64,000 nucleotides of DNA from Scilla litardierei. Its lineage: Eukaryota > Streptophyta > Magnoliopsida > Asparagales > Asparagaceae. The notes beneath the pieces are model-generated. The model was not told the DNA's origin. It worked only from the letters and a program-made list of their open reading frames with translations, and did not search any database. The stretch is from contig CM061140.1 of the NCBI GenBank assembly GCA_030789695.1, forward strand, positions 79,918,422 to 79,982,421, read 5' to 3'. Of the stretch, positions 9,739-22,260 are shown piece after piece. Each line of letters starts with the position of its first letter. The stretch's first letter is position 1. A program made the translations under genes and the position numbers.

Positions 9739-11454
9739 TGTTGGGTACAATGTGTAGTTGGATACAATGATCGCTGACTTCATGTTTGATGATAACAAAC
9801 GTGTGTAAACGATTTGATGTGTGTGTTAAGTGTTTGCAGGAGTGGCTAGGACATAAATACCCAAATGATGACTTGGTCAAAGTGATGGAGAGATGCAGAG
9901 AGATCTCATTCTAAATCAATTGGTGAATGAATCAAATCAAGTGTAATTGATTTAAATCAATTAAGATATCAATTCAAATCCTATTCAAATTCCTAATCCT
10001 ATCTCCTACCCAATTTGAATCCAAATTCAAAGTGTATCCACATTGCAAATCTATTTTGAATTTCTTTGATTGTGGGATTCTATATGATTCTCCTATAGCC
10101 AAATAAATCTACCTCTATTCCTATGTAACCCTTCTTCCAAGAGAGAGGAACTTATGCAGCCAATACACAAAGAAATTCCAAGAAACAAATCAATAGCCGC
10201 ACGGATCAAAAGGGGAAGCCAGCCGCCTCAAGTTTTTTTTGATGACAACTTGTTTTAAATAATAATTGTCCTTAATGCTCTCTTGCTTTGTGTTTTGGAT
10301 TCTCCACTAATCGTGATTTTTGTGTGTAGGCAATCAATTAAAGGGAAGACACAAAGAAGTTGCAACCAACAATTAATTTTCATGCATACAAATTGATTAC
10401 CACCAATCTGAGAGAGAGAGAGAGAGAGTAGCATTTTATTATTATTATTATCTCTCTAACTTAATTGTTATTGGCTCTTAACATTTGATTATTGCAGGTT
10501 GCATGTGCCCACAAAAAAACTCACTGATTCTGTGCATGTGCAAGGGGGCAGCCATTAAAGAAGAGAAAAATTCAGTAGGGGATGCGTGCTTTTTTATGAA
10601 AGCAAAGTTGGAAGGAAGAGCAACAATTAACGCAAGTTGAAGGGACAAAAATGAAAGGAAAATACAAAAGTTGCAGCATGGGGAGAATTAATTGAAGAGC
10701 CCAGCACATAATTGACTGTATGAAAGGCAAGCCGTAAAGATTGACTTCCAAGCATCTCCTACACATCATCAAGACGTAAAGTCTTCCTCATGCCAAGATC
10801 ACTAGCTTCAAGTCCCGAGTCTTCCATGATCTTGTTCCTTGCTGAGACAATTCACAAGCAGCCGCTACTTACAACCTGCCAAAGATGCAAGCAAAGCCTA
10901 GTGCAAAGCCGGAGCCACAACTTGAGTTGCTAATAGAGAGGACGTGACGACTACATCTTGTCAGATTCAGATCTGACCCACACTGATTGACAGCGACTAC
11001 ACCATCACTGAGCTATTCTAAACTCATATTTATTATCTTTGTGATTGTAGTGTATTGATCTTTGTATGGGAAACTTTACTGTTACTTGTGACTTTTGGGG
11101 TCTTGTCTAGTGGTGTACTAGACAAGCAGGACTTGACGAGCGTCGTCAAGTGAGAGAATATATTAGGATTGATAGCGTTGAACACAGTGAGTGGGGTACT
11201 GATAGCCTGATGAGTGTAGAGACGTTGGTTCTCTAGCTATTAAGGTTATGCATGTACACTATTAATATATTATTTGCTTTCGAGGCTGGACGTAGGTTGT
11301 GGGTACGACTGAACCAGGGTAAATCTGCTGTGCATCTGTGATTGCTTTTTATTTACTCTGAATCTGCTATATCTGCATGTGTTTGCTCGTGGGTTGCATG
11401 AGAATTTTTTAGTATCCTATTCACCCCCCTCTAGGTTTAGATCCAGATCCAACA
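9739..11454 (+). mobile_element. S1: solo LTR in C2 reverse transcriptase
   Basis: The 1716-bp element starts TGTTGGGTACAATG and ends GATCCAGATCCAACA, with perfect AGTAG duplications at 9734-9738 and 11455-11459. No coding sequence, primer site or second LTR is present, so it is a solo LTR left by recombination between two LTRs. The CACCCCCCTCTAG block near its right end also occurs near the 3' end of the C1 LTR, which supports a Copia origin and plus orientation. It contains a GA microsatellite near 10410 and an AT-rich palindromic stretch at 9910-10090. Confidence 0.93.
9910..10090. repeat. AT-rich palindromic words in S1
   Basis: AATTGATTTAAATCAATT (9945-9962) is an 18-base perfect palindrome. 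It is flanked by AAATCAATTGG, ATTCAAAT, AATTTGAAT and AAATTCAAAG words. CAAATAAATC and a CT-rich leader follow at about 10100-10140, so the cluster may sit in U3. Low complexity weakens this. Confidence 0.45.
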
Positions 11455-11459
11455 AGTAG

Positions 11460-12128
11460 AACCAAATATTATATCATCTACATACACTTGAATTAAAAGG
11501 ATGTCATTTTCATAATCTTTAATGAAAAGAGTTGAATCAACTTCACCCATTTTAAAACCTAAATCCAAAAGAAGGTTTTGAGTCGACCATACCAGGCTCT
11601 AGGAGCTTGTCTCAACCCATATAGTGCTTTCTTAAGTTTGAAACCATGGTTTTGAAATTTTTCATGAATGAAACCAAGTGGTTGAGAAACATAAACTTCT
11701 TCATTAATAATATCATTTAAAAATGTACTTTTAACATCCATTTGAAATAATTTAAAATTTTTATGAGATTCAAAAAATAAAAGCAACCTAATAGCTTCTA
11801 ATCTAGCTACGGGGGCAAAGGATTCTTAGAAATCCAAACCTTCCTCTTACCGATAGCCTTGAGCTACTAACCTTGCTTTATTCCTTGTGATGACCTCGTT
11901 CTCATCGGTCTTGTTCTTAAAAATACATTTGGTCACAATCACTTGGTGACCATTTGGAAGAGGGACGAGCTTCCAAACTTCATTTCTTTCAAATTGCATG
12001 AGCTCGTCTTCCATTGCAACTATCCAAGAGCTATCTTCACACGCTTCTTGGATGTTCTTTGGCTCAATTGTAGAGACAAATGCACAATGAGAGAATTCAT
12101 CAATTCTTGACCTTGTTCGGACACCCAC
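11460..12128 (-). pseudogene. C2 reverse transcriptase, catalytic part
   Basis: Minus-strand pieces in order are WKLVPLPNGHQ and ARLVAQGYR (11847-12128), [20 protein letters not shown] and [16 protein letters not shown] (11559-11786), and finally YVDDIIFGS at the junction with S1. YVDD is the RT active-site box. Frameshifts and stops separate the pieces, so the enzyme is dead. S1 interrupts it immediately after the catalytic box. Confidence 0.9.
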
Positions 12129-13244
12129 ACCAATATCTCTAATTATTTGGTCATTGGGGTGGTTACGAATGGTCGGATAAGCTTTGGAAATACCTGGATC
12201 ACTAGGAACATCCCAACAATTTCATTAGTATTGTTAGTCTCAATAATAGAATCATTAATTTTAACATTATTAATGGAATCACATAAAACATCTACACTAT
12301 CATCGACAAATGAGGAATATCAAAATCTTCATAAAATGATACGTGTAGTGATTTCTCGATCATTGAAGAGGTTTTGGTATATATCCTATAGGCTTTGCTA
12401 TGTGCGGAATACCCAACAAAGATTCCTTCATCGGATCTTGGTTCAAATTTATTTAAGTTACTATAGGTGTTCTTTATAAAACATTTTGAACCAAAAACAT
12501 AAAAATATTTAACTTGTGGCTTTTTATCATAAAATAATTCAAAACAAGTTTTGTTCGTTCGGGTCCTCGCTCGGATCATATTAAGAACATAACATGCCAT
12601 GTGCACCGCCTCTGCCCAAAATTGTATTCCAAGATGACTATCATGGAGCATGGTGCGAGCACACTCAATTAGGGCCCTATTCTTTCTCTCAACAACACCA
12701 TTTTGTGGTGGCGCGCGAGGAAAAGAAAAGTTGTGAGTAATCCCGTTGTCATCACAAACTTAGTGAAAAATTCATTCTTGAATTCTCCTCCATGATCACT
12801 ATGAATAGTGATAATGGTGGTTCCTAAGAAATTTTGAAAATTCTTTGCAAATATAGTAAACTCTTTAAAAGCTTCATTTTTATTGGTTAAAAATGAAACC
12901 AAAATAAATCTGGAGGAGTCATCTGCGATTACTAATCCATAATGAGCATTACTTAAAGATACAGTTCTAGTTGGCCCAAATAAATCTAAATGAAGTAATT
13001 CTAGGGGCCTCTTAGAAGTTATGCCATCTTTAAGTTTGAAAGACGATTTACGTAGTTTACCTCTTTGGCATGAATCACAAAAGTTTTTCTTAGTAAAAGC
13101 AATTTTCAGAAAACATTTAACAAGATCATGCTTAGCTGATTTATATACGTGATTAAAATGAACATGACCAAAACAACCATGCCATAATAGTTGTTCATTT
13201 GTATTAGCAACTAAGCAATGTTCTATGGTTTTAGGCAAGCTCAA
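12129..13244 (-). pseudogene. C2 integrase (GAG-pre-integrase plus core)
   Basis: The minus strand shows the HHCC zinc region (LLWHGCFGHVHFNH ... CDSCQRGK), LELLHLDLFGP with the first catalytic Asp, HSDHGGEF with the second, and, after a frameshift near 12755, PPQNGVVERKNR with the catalytic Glu. The C-terminal YVFGSKCF / FEPRSDEGIFVGYS block follows to 12292. All catalytic residues can be located, but in shifted frames. The enzyme would insert cDNA into the genome; this copy cannot be made as one protein. Confidence 0.9.
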
Positions 13245-13580
13245 ATAATAAATATTTTACGCCTAATACCAGTAAATAAAACATGCGAATCAATATTAAC
13301 AATATTGCAAATACCTTCTCCAAAGTTAACCTTGTACCTTTGTCACCAAGTTGACTAATGGAGATAAGATTATGACATAAACCACTAACTAGATAAATAT
13401 TGGTAATAAGTGGTTTGGAAGGATTACCGAGTTTACCTACTCCAATGATGGTTCCCTTTTGATTGCCTCCAAAAGTGACTGTTGCACCATCCTTGATGTG
13501 AACCACTTCGGAGAGCAATGTGGGATCTCCCGTCATGTGTTTGGAGCAACCGCTATCGAGTATCCATCCTTTCCTTTTAG
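13231..13580 (-). pseudogene. C2 aspartic protease
   Basis: The minus strand reads GWILDSGCSKHMTGD, the Copia retropepsin active site (DSG), followed by VTFGGNQKG, NIYLVSGLCHNLISISQL. The domain order protease-integrase-RT-RNase H is typical of Copia elements. The C-terminus overlaps the start of the integrase frame with a shift. Confidence 0.88.
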
Positions 13581-14107
13581 ACCCAATATGTGCATTATTG
13601 CGCTCTTTCTTGTTCTTGGGTACCTACATTGTATATCATAAGCTCATGGTACCCAAGCTTTATTGGGTCCAAGGGGGTTAGCCTTTTGGAAACCAAGTCC
13701 AAGTGGACTTTGGCTTCCTAACATAGTTACCACTATTTATCACATCACTAAAATAATAATTAATATAAGCATTCCTATCATTTATGCTAGTGTTCTTAGG
13801 ACCCCAAATTGTGTAAGTTTTGGGTGCCTTTTCCTAGTTGCATGCACATTTGGTTGAGATCTATGTGGTGCATGCTTCCTAGGAGCATGAGATCTAGCAT
13901 ATGAAGATGGAGGTGGATAAGCATGAGATATATATGGGTTAAATGCAAATTGAGGATCATGAATATTATATGAAACATATGGAGCATGCATGTGATGTGG
14001 TGGATGAGAATACATGGGATGATGATGTGCATGAACATAAGAATGTGTAGGAGCACGTGCATGAGTATTTCTCAAGTGTCGGTTTGCACGTGTCTATGGG
14101 TGTGGAG
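13581..14107 (-). pseudogene. C2 gag-protease spacer, cut by G4
   Basis: A His/Tyr/Pro-rich stretch (RNTHARAPTHSYVHAHHHP) followed by KANPLGPNKAWVP is the counterpart of 4974-5300 in C1. The gag core that should follow at higher coordinates is absent because the G4 LTR begins at 14108. It is not seen beyond the right end of G4 either. Confidence 0.75.
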
Positions 14108-15173
14108 TGACCGGCGCCCCGTTTATGATTAAGGTGCGGTGTTGTTTTACCGTAAGTGCACGGTTAGTGTAGGGTGCGGGTATATCGACACAGGGAGGTG
14201 GATGGCTTGATGGCTACTAGCCTCGCCTAGGTTGTCTATGAGCTACGCGGATGATATGAGTGGGTAGTATAGAAATAAAGGAAAGAAATGTAAAGACAAG
14301 AAATGAATCCCCACTAACATGGGCTAGAGCAATCATGAGACTTGGTATTCGACTCGACCCAGGGTGAGACATTGCCCCAAAGGTGAAACCTAGTGCCCCG
14401 TGGGCCTGATATTCCGATCGGTGCCCAGGATGATACGCTAGGTCTACCCAGTTTTGGACGGTGGGCATTCACATGTCCAACACCCTCCGCAACCGAGAAG
14501 CAATAAGGCCACAATATTAGCTCCCAACATTTCGTCCAAGCCGTTCCCACGTGCTATGACTCAATGTCAACGCTAGGGCATGAGCTACGGATAGAGAATC
14601 AAACTCCTGTTTTATTTCCTCTTGGCCCAACGGTCAAAGGCAGTCTTTTTCCCGCCGATGAAAATGAAACGCCCTAGTATAACCTTAATGGCCAAATAGG
14701 TCGAATGTGATTCCTAGCAATACATAGAAGCGGATCTTGACGAGACAATCATCCGGAGCCTAACCCCTAACTCCATCTAGTGTGTTGCCATACGAGTTGG
14801 TCTCAGATTGCTAAACATCCCCATTGACACATTCCATCAAACACTTGCCATGCAATCAAGTCAAATGTAATATCCCAAGCATCAATCCTACTCTAACCCA
14901 TATTAGGGTTCATTAAACACTACTCAATGCTAAATAACATGATAGCAAGCAATAAAAGGGACAAACAAACATTCACCATCAAGCTTATTGAAAATAACAC
15001 AAAGCAATGGAAATAAGGAAGAGAAATATTCATCTTGCTTTAGAATCCATCAATCCATTACAAGATTTATTGAAATAGAAACCCTAATCTAACCTAATCT
15101 AAGGCTCCCATGAAAGGGGCAGAAGGCTCCTGAAAAATAGAGGGGAACCCCTTACAAGTCGTCCAACATCTCA

Positions 15174-15181
15174 TATTTATA
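15174..15181 (-). promoter_or_regulatory. G4 LTR TATA box (candidate)
   Basis: TATAAATA on the minus strand lies about 60 bases downstream of the array. The same box is found in S4 (55274-55281) and the G3 LTRs. Confidence 0.6.
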
Positions 15182-15242
15182 GGCCCCCGCAAAACCCTAA
15201 CAGTTCGGGTACAAATACCCACTAAAACTGCTGAAAAAGGGC

Positions 15243-15768
15243 CACCCGATCGGGTGGAAACAAACAGAGACACTGAACTTCTGAAAATGGGCTCACCCGG
15301 TCGGGTGGATAGCCAACCCGATCGGGTGGAAATCAGATTCCAGACAGCCCAGAATTTCAGCACCCAGCTACGCTCAGAAAATTCCACAAAAATGTAGAAA
15401 AATCGGATTTGGGCATGCGACCTATCATTGGAAATCTGACGACGATGTCGATGCTAGAAAAATAAGAGATCACCCAAACTCCCACTGAAATGATAGAAGA
15501 TCTTCAATGAATGTAGCAGCAGTGCATGAAAGGGGAAGAAAAGGCCGCCTGATCGGTTGAAGTGTCAACCGGTCGGGTGAGTTCTTCCCCAAAATGACCC
15601 AAGGAGATGACCCAATCGGGTGGCAAGCTCTGCCATGAATTCCACTCTGTCTCCTCACCATCCGATCATCCACACGATCGGGTGGCGCAGTGTGTTGCCT
15701 GGGTGGAGCGCAGGACTGATACCATAATACGACCCGGTTGGGTGGCTCATCCACACGACCGGTTGAAG
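15243..15768. repeat. Palindromic-word array, CACCCGATCGGGTG type, in G4 LTR
   Basis: Words such as CCCGATCGGGTGG, CCCGGTCGGGTGG, ATCGGTTGA and CAACCGGTCGGGTGA recur about every 20-60 bases with unique spacers. Some are direct neighbours in inverted orientation. The array lies in U3, upstream of the TATA box on the minus strand. Confidence 0.85.
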
Positions 15769-16001
15769 CTCCAAAACTTTAACTCCTCATTTATGGCCAT
15801 CGGATCTTTGCCGTTTAAGCATGATTTGGTCCCGACATGCAAGGTTGACTCCAGAAGACATCGAAATTCCAACATTTATCTGCAATACACCCAATAGTCA
15901 ATATGAACCAAAATGTGATATATACAACATGGAATGAGATGAAACGCATATGAAAACACGATGAAGAGCATGTGCAAAAGGTGAAATATGAACACACATC
16001 A

Positions 16002-16013
16002 AGCCCCCAAGCT
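16002..16013 (-). promoter_or_regulatory. G4 polypurine tract
   Basis: The minus strand reads AGCTTGGGGGCT directly before the LTR start. This is typical of Athila/Tat-type Gypsy elements. Confidence 0.75.
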
Positions 16014-18097
16014 AAACTCTTCCTCGTCCCGAGGAAGACGAGTTGAAATGAAGATCGGGTGCGAGAGCAAGAAAGGAAAGCGAAGAATCCTTGATCACCC
16101 TCTCCAAACCACAAATGTAATCACCAACACAATTAAGCACAAGGGAGCATATCACAATATAAATCAAGAATTCAATCTCATAATATAGCATCATGGGTTC
16201 ATATCAATTGAGCACAAAAGAGATAGAAGCGTGACATTGGCAAAGGCATAGCTATCATAGCATGTTATAGTAGATAATATGCCCAAATATGAGGAAGCTC
16301 AAAATTCTTATTAAATCTTCCAAAGGGTGAATACGAGATACCCATACATGCATGAAGAAGTAAGAAAGAATAGTTATGAATCCTGGGAATAACTATCAAT
16401 CTCTAGGATGTAAGGAATCCACACACGCACACTTGTCGTTTTTTATTTTTGAAACACTTACTTGCCTTGCTTGTATTTTCAAAAGGAGATGGAGAAGATG
16501 TGGAAAGATCACTTTGTACAAACTCTCACCTTCCCTATATACATTGGTGCTCCCAAATATTGGAGATGTTGAGAGCGAAGGAAAAGGGGAAAATGTGGCA
16601 TATATACATATTTGGGTTTTTGGGTAGTTTTTGTTGTTTTGAATTTGATTTTAATATTTTTGTCTTGTAAATTTGCGGAATCGCAATGGAATGCAAGGGG
16701 AGCCTACGCATCCCAAGCCAGATGGCTTTAGGGCATCGGGTTACGAAGAACCCCGAAGGACCATTATACAAAAATATGTACAAAAGTGTTTATTTGGGTA
16801 GTTTTTGGTGTCTAATGGTTTTTGGGTAATGTTTTTTTTGTGGAAAATGAAAAGTGTGCACTCCCCCAAATGGGAGAACGATGCACGACGAGGGGGAATG
16901 TACAAAGTAAAACAAAAGAGAATTTTTGAGAAATCCAAGCATGTCAAGAAAATCCTCCATGAATTAAAGCACGGAACAACGGTGTGGTTATCCTAATCCC
17001 ATTGAAAGGTAGCTGACACATGCGATAGGAGTACACATATAGTATTTCATGCAAGAGTTAGAAGCATGGGGGTAGGATGGTAAAATAACCATTTCTTGGA
17101 AATGAAGCGTGAAAATCTAGGAACTTCAAATAGAGGGGCATATTAAAATATGATATATAGCTAGAAGCATGCCTTAAACACAATCACAACCAACAATCTC
17201 GGGATATAGCAAATAAACCCAAAAGATGGCAAAACACATATATGAGCATTGAATAATCAAAGAAATAGCGTGATGGAAAAAGGTGCTCAAATGCGAAAAG
17301 TGAAGCATGAGTGGCAAAATATCATTGAGTGTTCATCTCTAGAAAGAGGCAAAAATGTAATGGAGAAAGCAAAATGCATGAATGAAACATAAAATGAAAA
17401 GAAAATTTTTTGATGAATGAAAAAGGCAAAAAATGGAAGAAAATAAAGGAAACATGCATAAAATGCAACTCCCCCAAGCTAAAGCTTGCAATGCCCTCAC
17501 TGCAATAAGATCACAAATGAGAGGGCAAAGATAAAATGGGAGGGGAAATGCATCAAAAATAACAAAAATGACTATGGGTAATACTCTCCCCCAAGCTAAG
17601 ATAAGCTATGCCCAAAAGATATGAAAATCTGATACGTGGCATAAAAGATTAAGGGGAGAGTGATCAGTAGGCAAAACATGCATCACCACCCTTTGGAGGT
17701 GGTGGGGGTCTCATGGAGAAAAATGATAACGGGGGTGAAAAAATGGTGGGGGACTCATGTAGAAAAAATGTGCCAAAAGATCAAGGATAGGGTGATGGGG
17801 GTGAAATGATAAAAGGGCACAACATGAGGGGTTATTATGATGCAAAAGCAAACCCTAGATACGCTCCCCTCGCTAATGAGAGGAGACGAGATTATTCTAA
17901 TCTAAACTAGAAACCGGTAAATATTTACATTACTAGATTAGGATACACCTGAGCATAGACGGATCCAGAATCTGGAGTGGGTCAGTTAGCTGCTCTAATT
18001 ACTCCTGTTGTGGCTCCGCCAGAAGCGATGTGCCATGTGTGCCAATGGACCCAAGCAATGCACCTCCAAGCATCCTTAATAGGTGTCCATCTGTGAC
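16014..18097. other. G4 3' non-coding region
   Basis: About 2 kb of A-rich sequence with recurring CTCCCCCAAGCTAA blocks (17471, 17588), the kind of tract found before the 3' LTR in Athila/Tat elements. G3 has a similar region at 19991-21540, including the paired 'contains a seed of GCAATGCC' block. No credible gene is seen. Confidence 0.6.
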
Positions 18098-18444
18098 CTA
18101 CAAAGGATGAGGTGCATTAGTCCATAGCAAGAAATCATTTCCCAAAATAAATGTATCCCATAGATAGTCGCCGATGTATGATGGAAAAATATATGAAATG
18201 TGGTAAATACTCCCTGGAAATGGTATGATATCCTCTATGCTAGAGGCATGCTCAATGCTCTTGGCATCACTGTGTGCAAGCTCCAATAGCCTGTTGAAGT
18301 CGTCCTCCGTGATATCATCTGCAGGAGTGGTCGCCATAGAAGAACTCCAATCATGCCACCAAAAAGGATCATCCTCATCATCGGCGTGGACGGTGGCACG
18401 GCAAGTAGGCTCTGTGGACGCCACCAAGGGAGGGGAAGACTCCT
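18098..18444 (-). pseudogene. G4 acidic ORF, C-terminal part
   Basis: The frame enters from 61257 across the G3 insertion without a shift and ends in TAG at 18098. It reads DDEDDPFWWHDWSSS, then DDITEDDFNRLLELAHSD and a WDTFILGNDFLLW tail. It is strongly acidic and tryptophan-rich. No family is recognised. See 61253-62330 for the N-terminal part. Confidence 0.6.
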
Positions 18445-19394
18445 TGACGTCCCCTAGATTTAACAATATATGCAGTAGGATCGGGGATACCAGATTTAAA
18501 TATTTGTAACCGCAAGCGCACGGTGTTGTAGTGTGGCTTGGGGGGTCGAACTCAGGGAGACATGTGGTGTGCTTGTTATCAAGTAGGAACCGGATCACCC
18601 GGTAGGTGAGCTAGCCCGATCAATTGGTTGGATGTCACGAAATAGAAATACGAAGGATGTAAGATATAAAAGGGAACCCAGGACTTTGGTTTCCACCCTA
18701 TCATGTGCCCTCTCTATTATGACTGACGGATATGATAACGATTGGATTTTAGGGTTTAGTGGTGAGGCGTTGCCTCTAAGAGTGATACCTAGCGTCCCAT
18801 GGGCCCGATATTCCGGTCGATGCCCAGGATGATACGCTAGGTCTACCCGGGTTTGGACTGTGGGCATTTCTATGTCCATTAAGACCGACCGACTCCGAGA
18901 GCACCAAGCTCGCAAGGATTGCTCCCGACATTTCATCCCGATGTTCCCACGCGTAAGAATTCAATGTCTACACTAGGGGTATGAGCTATGGTTAGGGGAT
19001 CAAGCGCCAGTTTTATTTCCTCTTGGACCGATGTTCAGAGGCGGTCTTTCTCCCGCCAATGACAATAAAATGCCCCATGTAACCATCTAAATTCCTAAAT
19101 CATATCGAAACCCTAATCCTATGGTCGTTCTAGGGAGAACCCACGAAGGGGCTTCCACCAAAATCCCAGATTTAGGAACTACTCACGATTCATAGCAAAA
19201 ATATCAACACAACAAAATTTAGCCATCAGAATCAAAATCAGGCAATAGAAATACGGAGTAAATAGTATTAAGAACGAAATATCAAAGTTACAGAATGATC
19301 AGAAAACTTACAAGACAAAATAAATTCCGAGCCGTCAAAAGTCCCAAAAAGACAGAAAAATAATTGGGTTTTTGTTCAGGGAAAAACCTAGGGC

Positions 19395-19402
19395 TATTTA
19401 TA
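19395..19402 (-). promoter_or_regulatory. G3 3' LTR TATA box (candidate)
   Basis: TATAAATA on the minus strand lies within about 12 bases of the nearest array hairpin. The partner in the 5' LTR is at 60671-60678. Confidence 0.6.
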
Positions 19403-19413
19403 GAAAACACGGC

Positions 19414-19732
19414 CACCCGATCGGTTGAAGCATCAACCGATCGGGTGAGCCGACAGTCGACTTTGCCTTCAGCTCTTGAGATACATCAACCGGTTGCTAA
19501 GTCGATCGGTTGATGCCACCGGGTCGTGGGTTGGAAGATTTGGCTACAGATGAACCGATCGGGTGAGATGTCACCCGATTGGTTGGAATTAAGCTCAAAA
19601 AAGACAGAGAGCTCTGTCAGATTCACCCGATCGCTGAACCGATCGGGTGAGCTGCTCTTCACTTTTGTTCCTGTCTGGGTCGGATACGCGTGCACCAACC
19701 GATCGGTTGGCTCTGTCCAACCGATCGGTTGA
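19414..19732. repeat. Palindromic-word array, CCGATCGGTTGA type, in G3 3' LTR
   Basis: The array begins with a perfect foldback at 19414-19447: CACCCGATCGGTTGA, loop AGCA, TCAACCGATCGGGTG, giving a 15-bp stem. Further pairs follow, ending with two CAACCGATCGGTTG words separated by CTCTGT. Spacers are unique. The second copy is in the 5' LTR at about 60688-61010. Confidence 0.9.
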
Positions 19733-19977
19733 GGGCTGAAACATGGTATTCTTCGATGTTTGGCCCTCAGGATCGCACGTGACACCTCCCGTTGCTCCGA
19801 GGACTCATGATATCTGCTTTATATATCCCCAACGTTGTCATTCTCCTGCATTTGCACAAAAATACAAATAAATGAAAGAAAACTAAAAATCACGAGAGAA
19901 TGGATACGAAACACCGGAAAACAACGGAAAATCACTAAGAAGACGTGCGTGAATATATGAAATATAAACGCATGTCA

Positions 19978-21640
19978 AAATCCCACAAGCTGAACCCTTC
20001 ATCGTCCTCGAGGAAGACGAGTGAGAGTAGGAGATCGAAAGGAAAAATAGAAAGGAAGAGACGGAAATAAAGAAAATAAAATCCGAGATCGCCCGTCAGA
20101 GCCAACGAAATCAATCATACCACTTTAAGTAGGCATGCGATAAACACATCACTAAACCCAGGAATTTGAGTCCATACAAGTGTCGTGGGCCCACGCGGTG
20201 AAGCGCGAGTGAGTGTGGTCGTGAGCTAGTAGACGGTGTTACTATCTAAATTGTGCAATAAATCTCCATATACACATACCCAAGGAATGACACAAATATC
20301 GATTCAATTCGAATTAGCGGTGAATAATAGCTCAAGCATGCATGAGAATAGAATAAGAATTGGAGCATATTATATGTCGGGGACTCGACTGCTAGGAACT
20401 AGAAGATCACAGTACTATAGCCTAGATAATTATAAGAAAATTACTATGCCAAGTGTGTTCGAAAACGAAGGAGGTTGAGAAGGTGTGGAGTAGAACACTC
20501 GGTGCAAATTCTCGCCTTCCCTTTATTCACGGTGGATAGGAATGATATTCACAACGGGAATTTTTTGGGTTTTGGGTATTTGTATTTTTTTTGTTTTTTT
20601 ACTTTTGGCTATACATTTTTTCTTTTCTTTTTCTTTTTGGATTTTTCTTCTCTCTCTCTCTTTTTCTTTGGGCTTTTGGATTTTTGGCTATACACTTGTG
20701 TACTCTCCCAAGTGGGAGAACGGTACACAACGAGGGGATTTGGACCAAGTAAAACAAAAAATAAATCAAATTCTAAACACTTGGGCAAAAGAAAATTTTT
20801 CTCGCGAATCAGAGTATAAGCTAAATGTGTTATCCTAGTCCTATTTGTAGAGTCCCGACACATGCGAATTTAAGCACAATACATATATATAATTCATGCA
20901 CAGAGAAGCAGATAGTTGAAGAAAAATACTTCATATTCGAAATTGAAGCATGTTAGTCTAGGGGTCAACCAAGGACATGTATATTAATCAGAATCACAAA
21001 GTAGAAGCACACCAACTAGCTAGTCACGACAAACAACTCACACAAAAGCAAAGTGAACCCACGAAGCATGAAATGCAATAGGACTCGGTTTTCTAGGGTT
21101 AGTGAAAGTGATTATCGTAGCTAAGCTAAGCGTGTGTATGTGTGTGTAGATCCGTGGCAATTCATCATGTGGGGTCATCTCTAGGAGAGGGAGAATAGAA
21201 AAAGAGAAAGAAAAAAGAAAAAAAACGATGAAAACGACTCAAAAACTATGAAAAAGACACAACTGACGCACAAAGTGCAACTCCCCCAAGCTGAAACTTG
21301 CATTGCCCTCAATGCAATAGTAGTAAATACAGGAGGGCAATGAAAATGGGAGGGAAGTACACACTGACACAAAAAGCTGAAAAACATGAAAGACCCACAG
21401 AACGAAAAAAGAAAAATAAAGAAAATAGACACTCAAACCAAATACGAAAAAACATACACACGAACACATATAAACAAGCACACAACAAACATGACACGAC
21501 AAAATGCACAAAAATCGATTTCCCCCAAGCTGTTCATGAAAATGCTAGCAAAATGATATGATCAATGTGATGCAGGAATAATGGGCCAGGGGGAAATTGG
21601 AAGAGAAAAAGAAAGAAATCAAAATGCAGAAGAGGTAGTG
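19978..21640. other. G3 polypurine tract and 3' non-coding region
   Basis: The minus strand reads AGCTTGTGGGATTT against the LTR edge (19978-19991). About 1.6 kb of A-rich sequence follows, with CTCCCCCAAGCTGAA (21281) and TTTCCCCCAAGCT (21519) blocks like those of G4. Open frames here are low-complexity and not convincing. Confidence 0.6.
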
Positions 21641-22260
21641 TCCTCGTCCTCCTCGGTAGAGGATGGGGGGTGTGGGCAGGAGAGGTGATGGGTGTGCGGA
21701 GAAGTGAAGAAAGGGGTGGATGGATGGGTGCGGTGGTGGTGTGGATGATGGGTGGAGTATCGTGGTAATGGTAAGTGGGAGGGATATGGCGACCAATGTG
21801 GTAGGAGTGGGTAATGATTTTGAGTGCACAACTAATTTCTTGCGACGCGAATATGCAGTGGTGATGGAGGAGGGTGGTGGGAGTGTAGGATCTACGGTAG
21901 TGGTCGTGGGTGGAGAAGAAGTGGAGGGAGGGGGGATGATTGCCTAAGGGGTGATGGAGGAGGTGATGATCGTGATGGAGGAGGTGATGATCATCGTGGA
22001 GGTGAAGGAGGTGGTGATGGTGCTGGAGTAGGTGGAGGAGGACCGTTGATGTGTGTAAGAATACGGAGAATGGTGACCACGTTTCCCTCAAGTGCGAGAA
22101 AACGTGGGTGAGAGAGGAAGGAAGTGGATGGGTCCGAGGAGGTAGAAGAGGATGCACCAGCGCACAGAGCAGCGAGCTCGGCCTTAAGAGTGAGGCGAGC
22201 GGATGTGGCCTGACGAACAACAGAAGAGGTGCCGGCGGCAGTGGTCGTGCCAGCACCGGA
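21640..22260 (-). pseudogene. G3 ORF2, proline/serine-rich tail
   Basis: Minus-strand frames encode an Ala-rich helical stretch (SARLTLKAELAALCAGAS near 22200) followed by PPPPTPAPSPPPSPPR and long Ser/Pro/His-rich sequence with stops. It is probably the C-terminal linker and tail of ORF2. Several overlapping frames are open because of codon bias, so the exact reading frame is uncertain. Confidence 0.4.

Larger units (their letters stand above)
14108..16001 (-). repeat. G4 3' LTR
   Basis: 1894 bp, written on the plus strand as TGACCGGCGCCCC...GAACACACATCA. It is closely related to solo LTR S4 (54213-56224) and the partial LTR at 62537. It contains TATTTATA at 15174-15181 (TATAAATA on minus) and a CCGATCGG-type array at 15243-15768. 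The polypurine tract abuts at 16002. Confidence 0.88.
18445..19977 (-). repeat. G3 3' LTR
   Basis: Its plus-strand form is TGACGTCCCCTAGATTT...AAACGCATGTCA. It matches 59722-61252 along its length with scattered substitutions. TATTTATA lies at 19395-19402. A CCGATCGGTTGA array lies at 19414-19732. Confidence 0.92.

Noticed and set aside
21534..22256. 240-codon minus-strand open frame
   Set aside because: Composition is extreme (Leu/His/Pro/Ser) and other frames are equally open. It overlaps the likely ORF2 tail in another frame, so it is a shadow of biased codons.
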